From the NCBI GenBank assembly GCA_964036045.1, contig OZ038385.1, positions 28,232,853 through 28,296,852 of the forward strand: a stretch of 64,000 nucleotides of DNA, given 5' to 3'. The stretch is from Eutreptiella sp. 'Long Island Sound 2002'. Its lineage: Eukaryota; Euglenozoa; Euglenophyceae; Eutreptiales; Eutreptiaceae. The position numbers and the translations under genes are program-made. Shown in pieces: positions 51,864-61,946 of this stretch. The notes below the pieces were generated by a model that was given only the letters and a program-made list of their open reading frames with translations, did no database searches and was not told the DNA's origin. The first letter of the stretch is position 1; each line of letters starts with the position of its first letter.

Positions 51864-53262
51864 AGACGCCCCTCACAACGGCGGAAGGCACCCCCCCCGG
51901 GGACGCCCTTCCGCCATCCCCACAGCGAGCAACGCCCGCCAGCAAGGGCGCATGCTGTGGGGCCGGTGCTGGGTCCCCACGCCCGATCTGACCGCACCCG
52001 GGACACACAGGTCGCGGAGCCCCGGCTGCCCGCTCCAGAGGACGGGCGGCCGGGGGAGGGACAGCGCCTGACACCACACGCCCCTCGCAACGGTGGCAGG
52101 CCACCCCCCCCGGGGACGGCCCCTCACCACCCCCGCGGCACGCAGCCCTCACAGGGCATGCAGGCCAAGGGGACAGTGTTGGGCCCCCACACCCAGACAC
52201 CCGCGCCCACAGCACGTGGGTGGCGGACCCCGACAGCCCGCCCAGTGGGCGGGCAGTCGGGGGAGGGACAGCGCCTGACCTCAGACGCCCCTCACAATGG
52301 TGGAAGGCACCCATCCCGGGGGCGCCCTTCCGCCACCCCCACAGCGAGCAACGCCGGCCCGCAAGGGCGCACGCTGTGGGGCCGGTGCTGGGTCCCCACG
52401 CCCGCATCGACGGCACCCGGGACACACGGGTCGCGGAACCCCGGCTGCCTGCTCCAGAGGACGGGCGGCTGGGGCAAGGACAGCGCCTGACACCAGACGC
52501 CCCTCACAACAGTGGCAGGCCACCCCCCCCGGGGACGGCCCCCCACCAGCCCCGCGGCATGCAGCCCCGACAGGGCATGCAGGACAAGGGGACAGTGTTG
52601 GGCCCCCACATCCACACACCCGCGCCCACAGCACGTGGGTGGCCGACCCCAACAGCCCGCCCAGTGGGCGGGCAGTCGGGGGAGGGACAGCGCCTGACCT
52701 CAGACGCCCCTCACAATGGTGGAAGGCACCCTTCCCGGGGACGCCCTTCCTCCACCCCCACAGCGAGCAACAGCGGCCCGCAAGGGCGCACGCTGTGGGG
52801 CTGGTGCTGGGTCCCCACACCCGCACCAACCGCACCCGGGACAAACGGGTCGCGGAGCCCCGGCTGCCCGCTCCAGAGGACGGGCGGCCGGGGGAGGGAC
52901 AGCGCCTGACACCAGACGCCCCTCGCAACGGTGGCAGGCCACCCCCCCCGGGGACGGCCCCCCACCACCCGCGCGGCACGCAGCCCCTACAGGGCATGCA
53001 GGCCAAGGGGGCAGTGTTGGGCCCCCACACCCGCACACCCGCGCCCACAGCACGTGGGTGGCCGACCCCAACAGCCCGCCCAGTGGGCGGGCAGTCGGGG
53101 GAGGGACAGCGCCTGACCTCAGACGCCCCTCACAATGGTGGAAGGCACCCCCCCCGGGGACGCCCTTCCGCCACCCCCACAGCGAGCAATGCCGGCCCGC
53201 AAAGGCGCACGCTGTGAGGCCGGTGCTGGGTCCCCACGCCCGCACCGACCGCACCAGGAACA
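51766..53262. repeat. 419-bp-period satellite with internal half-repeat
   Basis: GCGCCTGACC recurs at 51852, 52271, 52690 and 53109, an exact 419-base period. Within each unit a diverged half-copy (GCGCCTGACACCAGACGCCCC, for example 52484) lies about 213 bases on, so the unit is a dimer of about 210-bp monomers. It separates the two divergent gypsy elements. The ORFs crossing it on both strands arise from its lack of stop codons and are not genes. Confidence 0.85.
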
Positions 53263-53269
53263 CAAAGCC

Positions 53270-55231
53270 GGCCGAGGAGCCTGACGGTACGGATGTCCCA
53301 TGCCGCCCAGGATCCACCGACCACTACGGCTGCCCATGCAGTTTATGCGGAAGAGGAGAACCAGAGCCAGACCATGCAGGGGCGAACGATGGGAGGCGCC
53401 GACGGACATGGTCGAGGTCATCCAGGCGGAACCTGTGGGCGAAGGACCCCAATACGGGGATAAGGACGGCCGGTGGAGCAAGTCCTTCCCGCATTCGAAA
53501 CCCCATGGGTTCAGGCCCAACTGGACCGCACTCCATGGAGGAGAGGGATGTACGGGGAGTGTACTCACACCCCCCGGCCACAGGTGGTATCCGTCTCGGT
53601 GGAGTGGTGGCTCGTGACGTCGGAGACGCCATCAGGATTGACGACCTCAGGGGAATCAAAATCCCCTACTATGATGGCAACCCCTCCAACCTGGACGACT
53701 TCATCCTGGATTGGGAGGACTTCGCCGAAGAGGTCGTCGGAGAGATGCGGGGAGCGCCGCGGGACAAGTGGGTATGTCGGACATTCCCACACCGGCTGGC
53801 GCAGGACCTGAAGGAGGAGCTGCGGGGTCAGATCCGGGAAGGATTGATCCATACGGAGCAGGCCTGCCTCCAGTGGTTGGAGGATGAGGAGCGGGTGGAC
53901 GCTCCGAACCAGAAGCTGGGGGACTTGTGGTCCATCCCGCTGCAGCTGGACCGCGGTGAGTTGCGGGTCCAGGAGTGGAACCGGTATCTGCGGAAGTACC
54001 GACGGAGCCTCAAGCTGGTTGAGGACTGGAACCAGTCCAGCGAGATCCGTCACCTGTTGAAGGACGTCCTCCCCGGGCACTGGAAGAGGAGAGTGGAGGA
54101 CGAGGAAAAGAAGAGAGCGAAGAAGCGCGTGGCGGTGAGGATCATGGCGGCGGAAGATACCCATGCGGGTATCATGGAGTTCTTCAGGAGGAACCTGGGC
54201 GAGCCCAACCGGATGTTGGGACTGAAGAACGCAGTGTACGTGGAGGTATTTGGAGACACCATGGGGCAAAGGTTGCTGGGCCTCAACAACGTGGAGTGGA
54301 GGCGCGGGGAGCCGCTGAGGATGCAGGTCATCTTCGCCTTCATGAGCCTGGACGAGATCGTGAAGTACATCACGGTGGAGTTGAAGCTCAATGGGAAGAA
54401 CGAGGCCCGAGTGCAGGATCGACATGGTCATGGACAACGAGGCCACCGAGAAGACCGCCATCATCGGGAGATCCAGGAGGACACGGCCAACTCCGCGGAG
54501 AATGGTAGTGGAAGTGGCCAAGACCACTGGACCTGGTCCCGGGAGGATCACGAGGAGGCCCATTTCTTCGCGTTTGTGGCGCACAACGTGAGGAACCATG
54601 GGCAGGATCGGTCCAGATGGAACCGGGTGGGACCCAAGAAGGGCAATGAGCCAAGGAGGATCGGGAACCCACCGGTCTCTTTCCCGGAGTACAGGTCTCA
54701 GCACGACGGGTGCTGGGTCTGTTATGGCAAGGGAAACAACCATGCACACGACCATCGTCAGTGCAAGGTGTATGAGGCGGACAAGAAGGCCTACATCCTG
54801 CACTTCAGTGTTAATTTACTCTGTAAATTAGGGAAATGGCGGATTAGCATGGGAGACTCCTATGTCACTGCCACCCACCCAGCACTGAACTCAGCTTGTT
54901 GCTACACTTTGGGCGGGAAGCCGCCATGCCTAAAAAAAAAAAAAAACAGAAGGCCTACTTCGCCGCCCACCCCGAGAAGAAGCCCAAGGAGCAGCGGATT
55001 GACGATTGGAAGGCGAAGGGCGGAGACGGGGGAAAAGGCCAAGGCAAAGGCCAAGGCAAAGGCGGGGGAAGAGGCTATGGTGGTGGACCTGGCCAAGACC
55101 GACGAGTGAGGTCGATCGAGGAGGTTGCTGAGGACATGTTGAGGACGTTGGAGGACCTCAAAGCCCAGCAACGTGGTGGACAGAGTCCTGGGGGATCGCA
55201 GCCGGAAGGGGCTGTGGGAAGTCAAGTCTAG
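53270..55231 (+). pseudogene. Gypsy F Gag polyprotein, interrupted
   Basis: The frame is open from inside the satellite, so the true start is unknown. Capsid-type segment: IKIPYYDGNPSNLDDFILDW (about 53660), EERVDAPNQKLGDLW and MAAEDTHAGIMEFF. Zinc knuckle CWVCYGKGNNHAHDHRQC (54712-54765). At 54795 a 152-bp poly(A) retroposon shifts the frame. Beyond it, Lys-rich AAHPEKKPKEQRIDDW continues in the pol frame to TAG 55229-55231. The knuckle spacing equals that of gypsy D Gag. Coats the element RNA. Confidence 0.75.
54795..54946 (+). mobile_element. 152-bp poly(A)-tailed retroposon with 11-bp TSD
   Basis: Flanked by AGAAGGCCTAC at 54784-54794 and 54947-54957. The insert ends CCTAAAAAAAAAAAAAAC (14 A). 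Removing it restores the gag frame across ADKKAY to AAHPEKKP. Internally it holds a perfect 7-bp hairpin AATTTAC-TCT-GTAAATT and a GGC-GCC stem before the tail. It looks like a retrocopy of a small structured RNA or a SINE. It includes GGATTAGCATGG, which partly resembles U6 snRNA. Confidence 0.75.
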
Positions 55232-55684
55232 AGGAGCCCCCACGGGAGTGGGACCTCGGAGGTCTCTCCTCCGAAAATCAGTGGAATCCCAGAGAAAGCG
55301 AAGGCACATCGGGTGCCAAAGAAGGCTCCAGAAGAGCCAAAACCACTGAGTTTCGCCGCTCCCAACGCCTGGAGCGCCCTGCCAAGGGAAGTTTATGTGG
55401 GCAAGGGACGTGGCAAGAAGGAAGGAGCGACCACGGAGAGCCCCGTGGACGGGCAGGACCAGCCCAAGATCTACACCATCCGTGACCATACCCTCGAAGT
55501 CCTGATGCACCCGGATGTGCTAGAGTTGCATGCCGTGAGAGTCGTCCATACACCGCATGGCGACGAGCGGCAGTTGCACTTGAAGGTGCGTGTACGGTGC
55601 GGACAAGAGGAGTTGGTGGTGGATGTTCTGGTGGATACGGGTGCCCAGGTGAGCCTGGTCGGGAGAGGGTTGTTCAAGGAATAA
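55232..55684 (+). pseudogene. Gypsy F pol N-terminus and aspartic protease, first half
   Basis: In phase with the end of gag after UAG 55229-55231, beginning RSPHGSG as D begins RSPCSQG. Protease: LHAVRVVHTPHGDERQLHLK and VVDVLVDTGAQVSLVGRG (active-site DTG near 55635). It ends at TAA 55682-55684. This codon is in frame with the following 959-codon ORF, so it is a nonsense change inside pol and not a natural terminus: D reads through this position without a stop. Confidence 0.75.
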
Positions 55685-58588
55685 TCCCTGCAGCACAGCC
55701 GTAGACCGGTGGGCCTGAAGATGGCCAATGGAGAGATTATGGGTGGTGGCACCCATGAGGCCACTATCAGTATGGAACTCTGGGAGCATGAGCGCTTGAA
55801 CTGCCCTGATTTGGCGAGGAGAAGCACTCTATCCGGGAACTTCTATGTGGCCGACATTACAGATTGGGATATGATCATGGGGTATGACTTCATGGTGGCA
55901 AATGCCATTGGAGCCCTTCCCCATCGCGCAACGCTGGTCCGGGAGGATGATGAATGCCTCACATGGCTGTCCACGGATTATGCATGCGGATCATCCCAAT
56001 GGAATGCTGAGGAAGAGGATCGGATCGTCCGAGCGGTGCAAGCTTTGGGTGCCAAGTCCAGAGGAGACCGCGGAGTTCAGCTCACGGAGTACCGAATGGC
56101 GCCACAGGTGTATGACAGGATGATCCAGACGCTGGGAGCCGAAGCGCCCGAGACGGACATCTTCGCTTCCCGGGATGCCCCACTTTTGCGGAAGTGTAGG
56201 AGGCATTGGCATCGAGGAGACTCAGCCTGGCATAGGCATTGGGGTTTGAAGGAGTGGGGGCCCATGTATTGGCATGGCTCCCTGGACAATACCAGACGTA
56301 CGGTGGAGAAGATCGTCGCGGATAGGGCGAAGGGGATCCTGGTCATAACCGGCATAGGATCCACCCCATGTCCGCTGGAGGGTCTCAAGTCGACGCTGGA
56401 CTCCATCACCCTGAACGAGATGTCATTCGGGCCAGAGGAAGAGTTGTTCATCGACGCCAAGGGTGTATCAATGCCCTCCCCGGGTCAAGCGTGCGGTACC
56501 AAGGCTTTGCTGGTGGATGGGGCGCAAGCCCAACCCACGGGTGATGAAGCATTCATCCGTAGGGTGGAGGCGGTGCCCATGAAGGTCATGTTTGAGCCCA
56601 AGGAGGGGACGCATCAGCCAATTGATGGCATTGACGTCCTGTCCCACGCCGAGATCGACGACGTCGTCAACTACATGCGGATGGGGATGCACGACCGTGT
56701 GGCAGCCAAGAAGAGGCGGGCCATTGTCACATCTCCGCATTGGTGGGATGACAAGATGTTGGTCACCGGCAAGTACGAGAAGGATGAGTTCGTGGCGAGG
56801 GTCATGGATCACATCGCGGACCAATACGATGGTCCGGTTGGGTCGGACCCACCAACGTGTGGTTTTCCAAGAGTGGGAACCGGTAGTGACAAGAACCAGC
56901 CTGAGGCCGCAAATTTTCGAAGATTATCGGTGGGAATCGCGACCCACGACGATGAAGACGGCATATCAGACGAGGAGAAGTCGGACTCGGACCCAGAAGA
57001 GGCCTGTACCGCAGTGCGGTCGGTTGTATCGATACCGAAGCAAGCGGCTGAAGAGGCCCAGGAGAACCCGAAGGTCGCCGAGCTGAAGGAGAGGCTGATC
57101 AATGCCTATCCGCGGCTATTCAGTGGCGTCGCCAACAAGAACCCTCCAGATCGTGGGAGCTTTGGTACAGCGAAGATCAAGCTGAAGCCGAACCCCAAGA
57201 TCTATCGTCATCCGGAGTACCAACTTCAGGGCGATCGGGCCGAGGCCATGAAGAAGTTGTTGGCCGAGTTCATTGAGTGGGGATGGATCGAACCCTCCGA
57301 CAGTGAGTGGGCCAGCCCAGCCTTTATCGTGCCCAAGAAGGAGAAGGGCGACTGGAGGTTGGTGGTGGATTACAGGGGTTTGAACGAGCAAACCGAGCAC
57401 GACTCGTACTGGCTTCCCCTGATCGACTCCATCCTCCAAAAACAACAGAAAAAGCGGATCTTCACGGTGTTGGACCTGAAACACGGTTATCACCAGATGC
57501 CGCTACACCCGGACTCCAGGCCCTGCACAGCGATGTCGACGCCGCTGGGGCCCATGCAGTGGAAAGTGGTGCCCATGGGCGCCAAGAATGGCAACGCCGC
57601 TTTCCAGCGCATGATGGAGGACCTACTCCGTCCAGTCCGGGATTGTGCAGACCCCTTTGTGGATGACATCATCATCAGGTCCGGCACGGAGGACATGACT
57701 GAGGACGAGCTCATCGAAGCGCATGAGAAGGATCTGGGCCGAGTGCTCAGCGAGGTGGACAAGCACAACATGGTATGCAAGCCCACCAAAGCCTCACTCT
57801 TCGTGAAGGAAGTGGAGTTCGCGGGTCACGTGGTTGGTCATGGGCAACGCCGTCCCATGCCTGGGAAGCTGGTGTCCGTGCACCACTGGGAGAAGCCCCA
57901 GACCATCAGCGAACTCCGGTCCTTCATGGGGTTCTGCAATTACTATTCGGGCTATGTCCTGATGTATGCAGAACTCTCGGGGCCGCTGCACAAGATGCTG
58001 CAGGTGGGGAAGTTCGATGGCCGGAAGGGGAGCAAGAAGAAGCTTGCCTGGACCCCTGAGGCTGAAGATGCGTTCAGCCACCTGAAGGAGCGACTCCTGG
58101 GGCAGCTAGGGCTATTCCTGGTGGACCCGGACAAGGGATTCCTGCTACGGATGGACGCCTCGGACTATGCTGTAGGGGCAGTCCTCGAGCAGGTCCGGGA
58201 CGACGAGTCGCACGTACCCGTGGCGTTCTGGAGTCGAATCCTTGCCGAGGGCCAACGTCGAACCTGGACCGCGAGGGAGAAGGAGACGTACGCCATCGTT
58301 TGTGCGCTCAGGAAGTGGTCTGGCCACATCAGATTGCAACCGGTGGTGGTTTGTACAGACCATCAGTCGCTACAGAGCTGGCACAAGGAGCACGTCGACA
58401 CCCCCTCGGGACCGGCGGCAAGGAGGGCCCGATGGCATGAGACCTTCGCCAAGCTCGACCTCAGCGTCGTGTACGTCCCAAGGAAGGACAACACTGTGGC
58501 AGATTGCCTCAGTCGATGGGCCTACCCCGAGAAAGATGTCCTTGCTTTATGCCCTAGATATTTTGATGTATTCCTGCAGGTTTCGTAG
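55685..58588 (+). CDS. Gypsy F Pol: protease end, linker, reverse transcriptase, RNase H
   Basis: 959 codons from the first ATG (55709). Protease end: VGLKMANGE, then DWDMIMGYDF. The linker has TDIFASRDAPLLRKC, WHRGDSAWHRHWG and AKGILVITG (methyltransferase-like, residues about 145-215). RT lies about residues 500-740: SEWASPAFIVPKKE, VLDLKHGYHQMPL and CADPFVDDIII (FVDD at about 650, intact). RNase H: LRMDASDYAVGAVLEQ, AREKETYAIV and VCTDHQSLQSW, with Asp-Glu-Asp present. It ends SRWAYPEKD, then 14 unrelated codons. Copies element RNA into DNA. Confidence 0.85.
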   Translation, partial: SLQHSRRPVGLKMANGEIMGGGTHEATISMELWEHERLNCPDLARRSTLSGNFYVADITDWDMIMGYDFMVANAIGALPHRATLVREDDECLTWLSTDYACGSSQWNAEEEDRIVRAVQALGAKSRGDRGVQLTEYRMAPQVYDRMIQTLGAEAPETDIFASRDAPLLRKCRRHWHRGDSAWHRHWGLKEWGPMYWHGSLDNTRRTVEKIVADRAKGILVITGIGSTPCPLEGLKSTLDSITLNEMSFGPEEELFIDAKGVSMPSPGQACGTKALLVDGAQAQPTGDEAFIRRVEAVPMKVMFEPKEGTHQPIDGIDVLSHAEIDDVVNYMRMGMHDRVAAKKRRAIVTSPHWWDDKMLVTGKYEKDEFVARVMDHIADQYDGPVGSDPPTCGFPRVGTGSDKNQPEAANFRRLSVGIATHDDEDGISDEEKSDSDPEEACTAVRSVVSIPKQAAEEAQENPKVAELKERLINAYPRLFSGVANKNPPDRGSFGTAKIKLKPNPKIYRHPEYQLQGDRAEAMKKLLAEFIEWGWIEPSDSEWASPAFIVPKKEKGDWRLVVDYRGLNEQTEHDSYWLPLIDSILQKQQKKRIFTVLDLKHGYHQMPLHPDSRPCTAMSTPLGPMQWKVVPMGAKNGNAAFQRMMEDLLRPVRDCADPFVDDIIIRSGTEDMTEDELIEAHEKDLGRVLSEVDKHNMVCKPTKASLFVKEVEFAGHVVGHGQRRPMPGKLVSVHHWEKPQTISELRSFMGFCNYYSGYVLMYAELSGPLHKMLQVGKFDGRKGSKKKLAWTPEAEDAFSHLKERLLGQLGLFLVDPDKGFLLRMDASDYAVGAVLEQVRDDESHVPVAFWSRILAEGQRRTWTAREKETYAIVCALRKWSGHIRLQPVVVCTDHQSLQSWHKEHVDTPSGPAARRARWHETFAKLDLSVVYVPRKDNTVADCLSRWAYPEKDVLALCPRYFDVFLQVS

Positions 58589-60863
58589 TTGAAAACCCAA
58601 ACCAAAGCAGCAAGTAGAGCAAGAACAGGATGTGGATCGAATCAATGATTGGTTTTGGAATCCAGTGTAACACAGAAGGGCTGCAGATAGACAAAGCAGG
58701 TTTATACACATAGATTCAATCACAAATTGATAATACAAAAGATTTTATATGAAAATTGGTCTGACTCTTGCCTCAGAGGTTGCATTAGGCACTTCATGTG
58801 CACTCTTTTGGGTGAAATGGTGCTGGTTAGGAATGTGGGGCATAGATGTCAGTACCACACAGAAAATGACTTGGCCAAGCAAGTAAATTTAGAAACAGTT
58901 ACAAAGTAGGACCACAATAAGTGGTAGAAACAATTGAGTATAGGGGTCTTGGGGTGGGAGACCACTAGGCTTAACCTCCAAGGCCTAAAGCATGAAATGC
59001 CTGTTTTACTTCAGTATATCCTCCATGAAGGAAGGTACGTCCGCTCAGTTGAGTGGTAGGGGTGAACTTTATGGGGGGCTAGGGTCACAACCCTAGTTAC
59101 TTTGAGAAAGTGTACTTTAGGCAACAAAAGAGAGATAAAAACAGTTAAGTTTGTCTTAGCATCAACAAAAGGGTTTTAAGGGGGGCTTGGCCTGGATCAA
59201 GCCCTCCAAGAAAGACATGGCAGTGACTTTTTCTTACTCCCCCTTGGAGTACTAGTTAGCTAAGCTAGTAGGACCAAGGAAAAAGGCTCAAATATTCCCA
59301 AAATTACCTCAGAAAATGCATTAAACTTACCAAAAACATCCTCATCACTTCATAGAAGCCTATCACACTGTAGGTACCACTGAAAAACAGTGTAATGTAC
59401 CGTGAATGATGTCCCTTCGATGGGGCATTCCTCAAAAGTCGCCGGCGTGCGACGAATCCTCTTGGAAAAAGTTCGGGTTTAGTGGGGTTTGAACCCAGGA
59501 CTCCCTGCCTAGAGCACATATGCTTGCCCACTAGGGTACAGTCGAACGCTCTAATGCGGACGGCCATTGCTGTATAAACAGCGTTTTAGTAAACGTCCTG
59601 ACCAAGGGCCAGGGCGGAGCAATACTCCCAATGGAGGACACAAACCTCCAGGAGCTGGAAAAAATAGAAAATGTAACCAGCAGGGAGTGATTCCTGCGGT
59701 TTAGCGGGAGGGGTTGCGATTTAGCAAGTGAAATCGTTAAAAATGGACGAGACCACACGGGAAATCGTCATTTTTACACATAACTCAAAGTCGCAGACAA
59801 GCGCAAAGGAAGCGGACTCCAAGAAAAGGGTTGCGCAAGCGTAAACGGCTTTTGAAAAAGAAGGTATGAGCCGTAGTTTTTAAAGTTCCAAAGGAAATTT
59901 TTGCACAGTTGCATCAAAATTTTTATAAACTTTAGAGAAAAGTGTTCAAATCCAACCCACACCACAGAGCAGGTCAACAACCCACCTCTCAGGTATGTTA
60001 GTGTCATCTCACACGTATGCATTGTGTTCGTGTTGGTTGTTTCGTCAAAACGTTAGGGTTGTCAACGCTGTGTTCGTTGGGGGGTCAGGTGTTCCTCCTC
60101 GTGCTCTGCACAGGTCTGCACAGGAATGAAAGGTATGCGATGCGAATGGAGCGCGCAGCGCGCACGTAGGGTTAGAATATGCGCTGTGCCCGCGGTGCAT
60201 GTGCCTAATCGAGGCATTCACACGCTGTGACGCTTTACCTGTACCCCAGATTCACCCTTGCTTTCTTCTTCACAGGTAAGTAAAGAAAGCGTTTGTTCGT
60301 GTGTGGCCGTGGCGTTAAAGTAGGGTTGCTTAAAACGCTTAGGCTTGTTTTGTGTCCGCTTCATTCGGCATTCACACGATGCATGGTGAGTAAGGTAGGT
60401 TAGCCCAAAAGGAGCTCACCTCCTGGCTGAGTCAGTGTGGATATGGTTAAGCCTCCCTTCCCTGCGTGCACATGATGCATTAAAGGGTAGGCCACGCGAA
60501 TTGCGCACGGTAAACCTTGTTTAGGTTACCCAGAGGCTCCTCGGTACGTTCTTTAAGAGAACCTGAGGAGTCTCTTAACGCTTGCTTTCTTGACAGGGGA
60601 GCTGATTCTTCAGCGTGTTTGCGGACAGTGTATCATAGGTCACACTGAGAAGCGTATAATACGTGGAGTGTGGCTTGGTTCCTCCGCCGCAAACACCCCT
60701 TCATTTGCCTCTGTTGTACAGGTGGGAGAGGTTCAGGGTGATTGGTGCACGCAGCAGCTGCCTCCGGCGGCTATCCATTTTTCTGCTGCAGCAAAACAGG
60801 GGCGCTGATCACAAATCAAATGACTGTGCCTCAGCCAGGACTGGCGAGGGCAGTTCGACTTCA
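58545..60863. other. Lower-GC DNA without recognised genes
   Basis: Composition shifts to AT-rich right where gypsy F breaks off. ORFs are short and motif-free. Contains a 7-bp hairpin CTAGGGT-CACA-ACCCTAG at 59079-59096, a tRNA-like stretch at 59466-59560, an 8-bp hairpin TTAAGAGA/TCTCTTAA near 60554, and splice-like strings CACAGGTAAGT (60271) and CTTGCTTTCTTGACAG (60582). It may be host intergenic sequence or a decayed insertion into F. Confidence 0.5.
59466..59560 (-). repeat. tRNA-derived, SINE-like sequence
   Basis: On the minus strand TACCCTAGTGGGCAAGC resembles a Pol III A box. About 30 bases later, CTGGGTTCAAACCCCA gives a good B box and T-arm (GGTTCAAACCC, 7-base loop). The acceptor and D stems do not pair, so it is not a working tRNA. 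A SINE head or tRNA pseudogene fits. Confidence 0.4.
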
Positions 60864-61009
60864 ACGACATCTGCGCTGTGCACGCAACGAGAGCACCCCT
60901 TCCCTCCAAGCCCTAGCAGGCGAAACGCGTTGTGGCGTCCCCTGTTAGGCCACAGTTGCTTAGCAGCGCTGTGTTCTCTTGCCTTCTTCACAGGAGGGTC
61001 ATTAGGACC
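60864..61009 (-). repeat. 144-bp dispersed repeat, copy 2
   Basis: Same sequence and orientation as 51622-51765. It ends at ATTAGGACC against the LTR of element G, so G inserted into a D-family fragment. GGACC may be its 5-bp target duplication; the other side lies outside the window. Confidence 0.65.
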
Positions 61010-61568
61010 TGAGTGATCTTCGACAGCAGCACCCAGTAGCGTGTGTAGGGGTTAGGGTCAGCAGGCCTGGCAGGAGTTGAGTGCAAGTGATGAGTGCTCC
61101 CCCTGCCTTCGAAGGCCGGTGCTTGCTTTAGTGAGTGTAATGTAGTGGTGTCTCCTGTCCCGCGTGATTTTCCTCGTGGGCAGGGGAGTGCGTTAGCTTT
61201 TGGCCTGTAGCAAAAATGGGCGTTTTGTATGCCCTTAGCACACTTGGCCACCCCTCCCCTCTAGTAGGTAGGGCTTTTGCCGTCTTACCGCAAGGATAGG
61301 CGCCAGCACAGAAATTGGGCGCCATAGGAGTGGTAATAGTACCTGATTAGGACCTTCGGTCCGACGTCAGCGAAGCCCGGTCTCCGGGAGCCACGCTGGG
61401 GAGAGAAGTGAGACACACACAGACATACGTAGCACACATAGGGGTATGGTAAACCCTGTAAGGAAGGGTAGAACCCCATGGGTCTGGCGCAGTCAGGGGT
61501 CCTAACTGTAGGCTCGCTTGTCCCCAAGGAGGGAAGACACACCTTGCCTCATAACACCTTGCTTGTCA
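61010..61568 (-). repeat. 3' LTR of gypsy G (559 bp)
   Basis: On the minus strand it starts TGACAAGCAAGG directly after the purine tract and ends GAAGATCACTCA, giving the TG...CA ends of LTRs. The left border meets the independent repeat at 61009. The 5' LTR is not in the window, so the length is inferred from these ends alone. Confidence 0.7.
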
Positions 61569-61577
61569 TTCCCCCCT
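61569..61577 (-). promoter_or_regulatory. Polypurine tract of gypsy G
   Basis: AGGGGGGAA on the minus strand lies immediately before the LTR TG. It is the expected plus-strand DNA priming site. Confidence 0.65.
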
Positions 61578-61946
61578 GGTGTAGTAAGCCACCGTTCTTC
61601 GTTGGCTCTCCAAGGTCATTACATTAGGGCAGTACCCCTGCAACACATGGTCAACAAGGCACACACTTGCTGGTTGGCTGCAATCCTGATAAGCGGCCAC
61701 CTGGCTCACGCTGGAAACCATACGCATGGGTCTGCAGGGCACAGACAGGGTCAGTGCAGTGCTCAGTAAGCAGTAGTCTGTGAAAAAACCAATGGCCTTC
61801 GGCCAGGGAGTGGTTGTCACGGGGGGCTAACGGTCCTGTCCTGCGATGCAATGCGGGGCAACTGTGACAACTGCTCTTACACCCATACACAGGCACGTCT
61901 GCAGAAGAGTGCTCACTGCACCTGTCAGTAGACTGACACAGGGAGA
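61578..61946 (-). other. Gypsy G 3' noncoding region
   Basis: About 370 bases between the integrase stop and the polypurine tract. No supportable ORF or repeat. Confidence 0.6.

Larger units (their letters stand above)
53266..58540 (+). mobile_element. Ty3/gypsy element F, partial
   Basis: gag, protease, linker, RT and RNase H in order, related to D but diverged (same unusual pol layout and gag-pol UAG). The 5' end abuts the satellite and no LTR is visible. The 3' end stops matching after SRWAYP at about 58530, so integrase is absent from the window. Internal damage is limited to a 152-bp insertion in gag and one TAA in the protease region. Confidence 0.8.

Noticed and set aside
51850-53120. 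CRISPR-like array
   Set aside because: The 419-bp tandem period without short repeats and unique spacers is a satellite. The genome is eukaryotic.
52716-53262. Start of the long gag F ORF inside the satellite
   Set aside because: The satellite has no stops in this frame. Gag-like sequence begins only after about 53300.
54830-54860. U6 snRNA gene
   Set aside because: Only GATTAGCATGG matches. The ACAGAGA box and the 5' stem are absent, so I call it just a retroposed small RNA.
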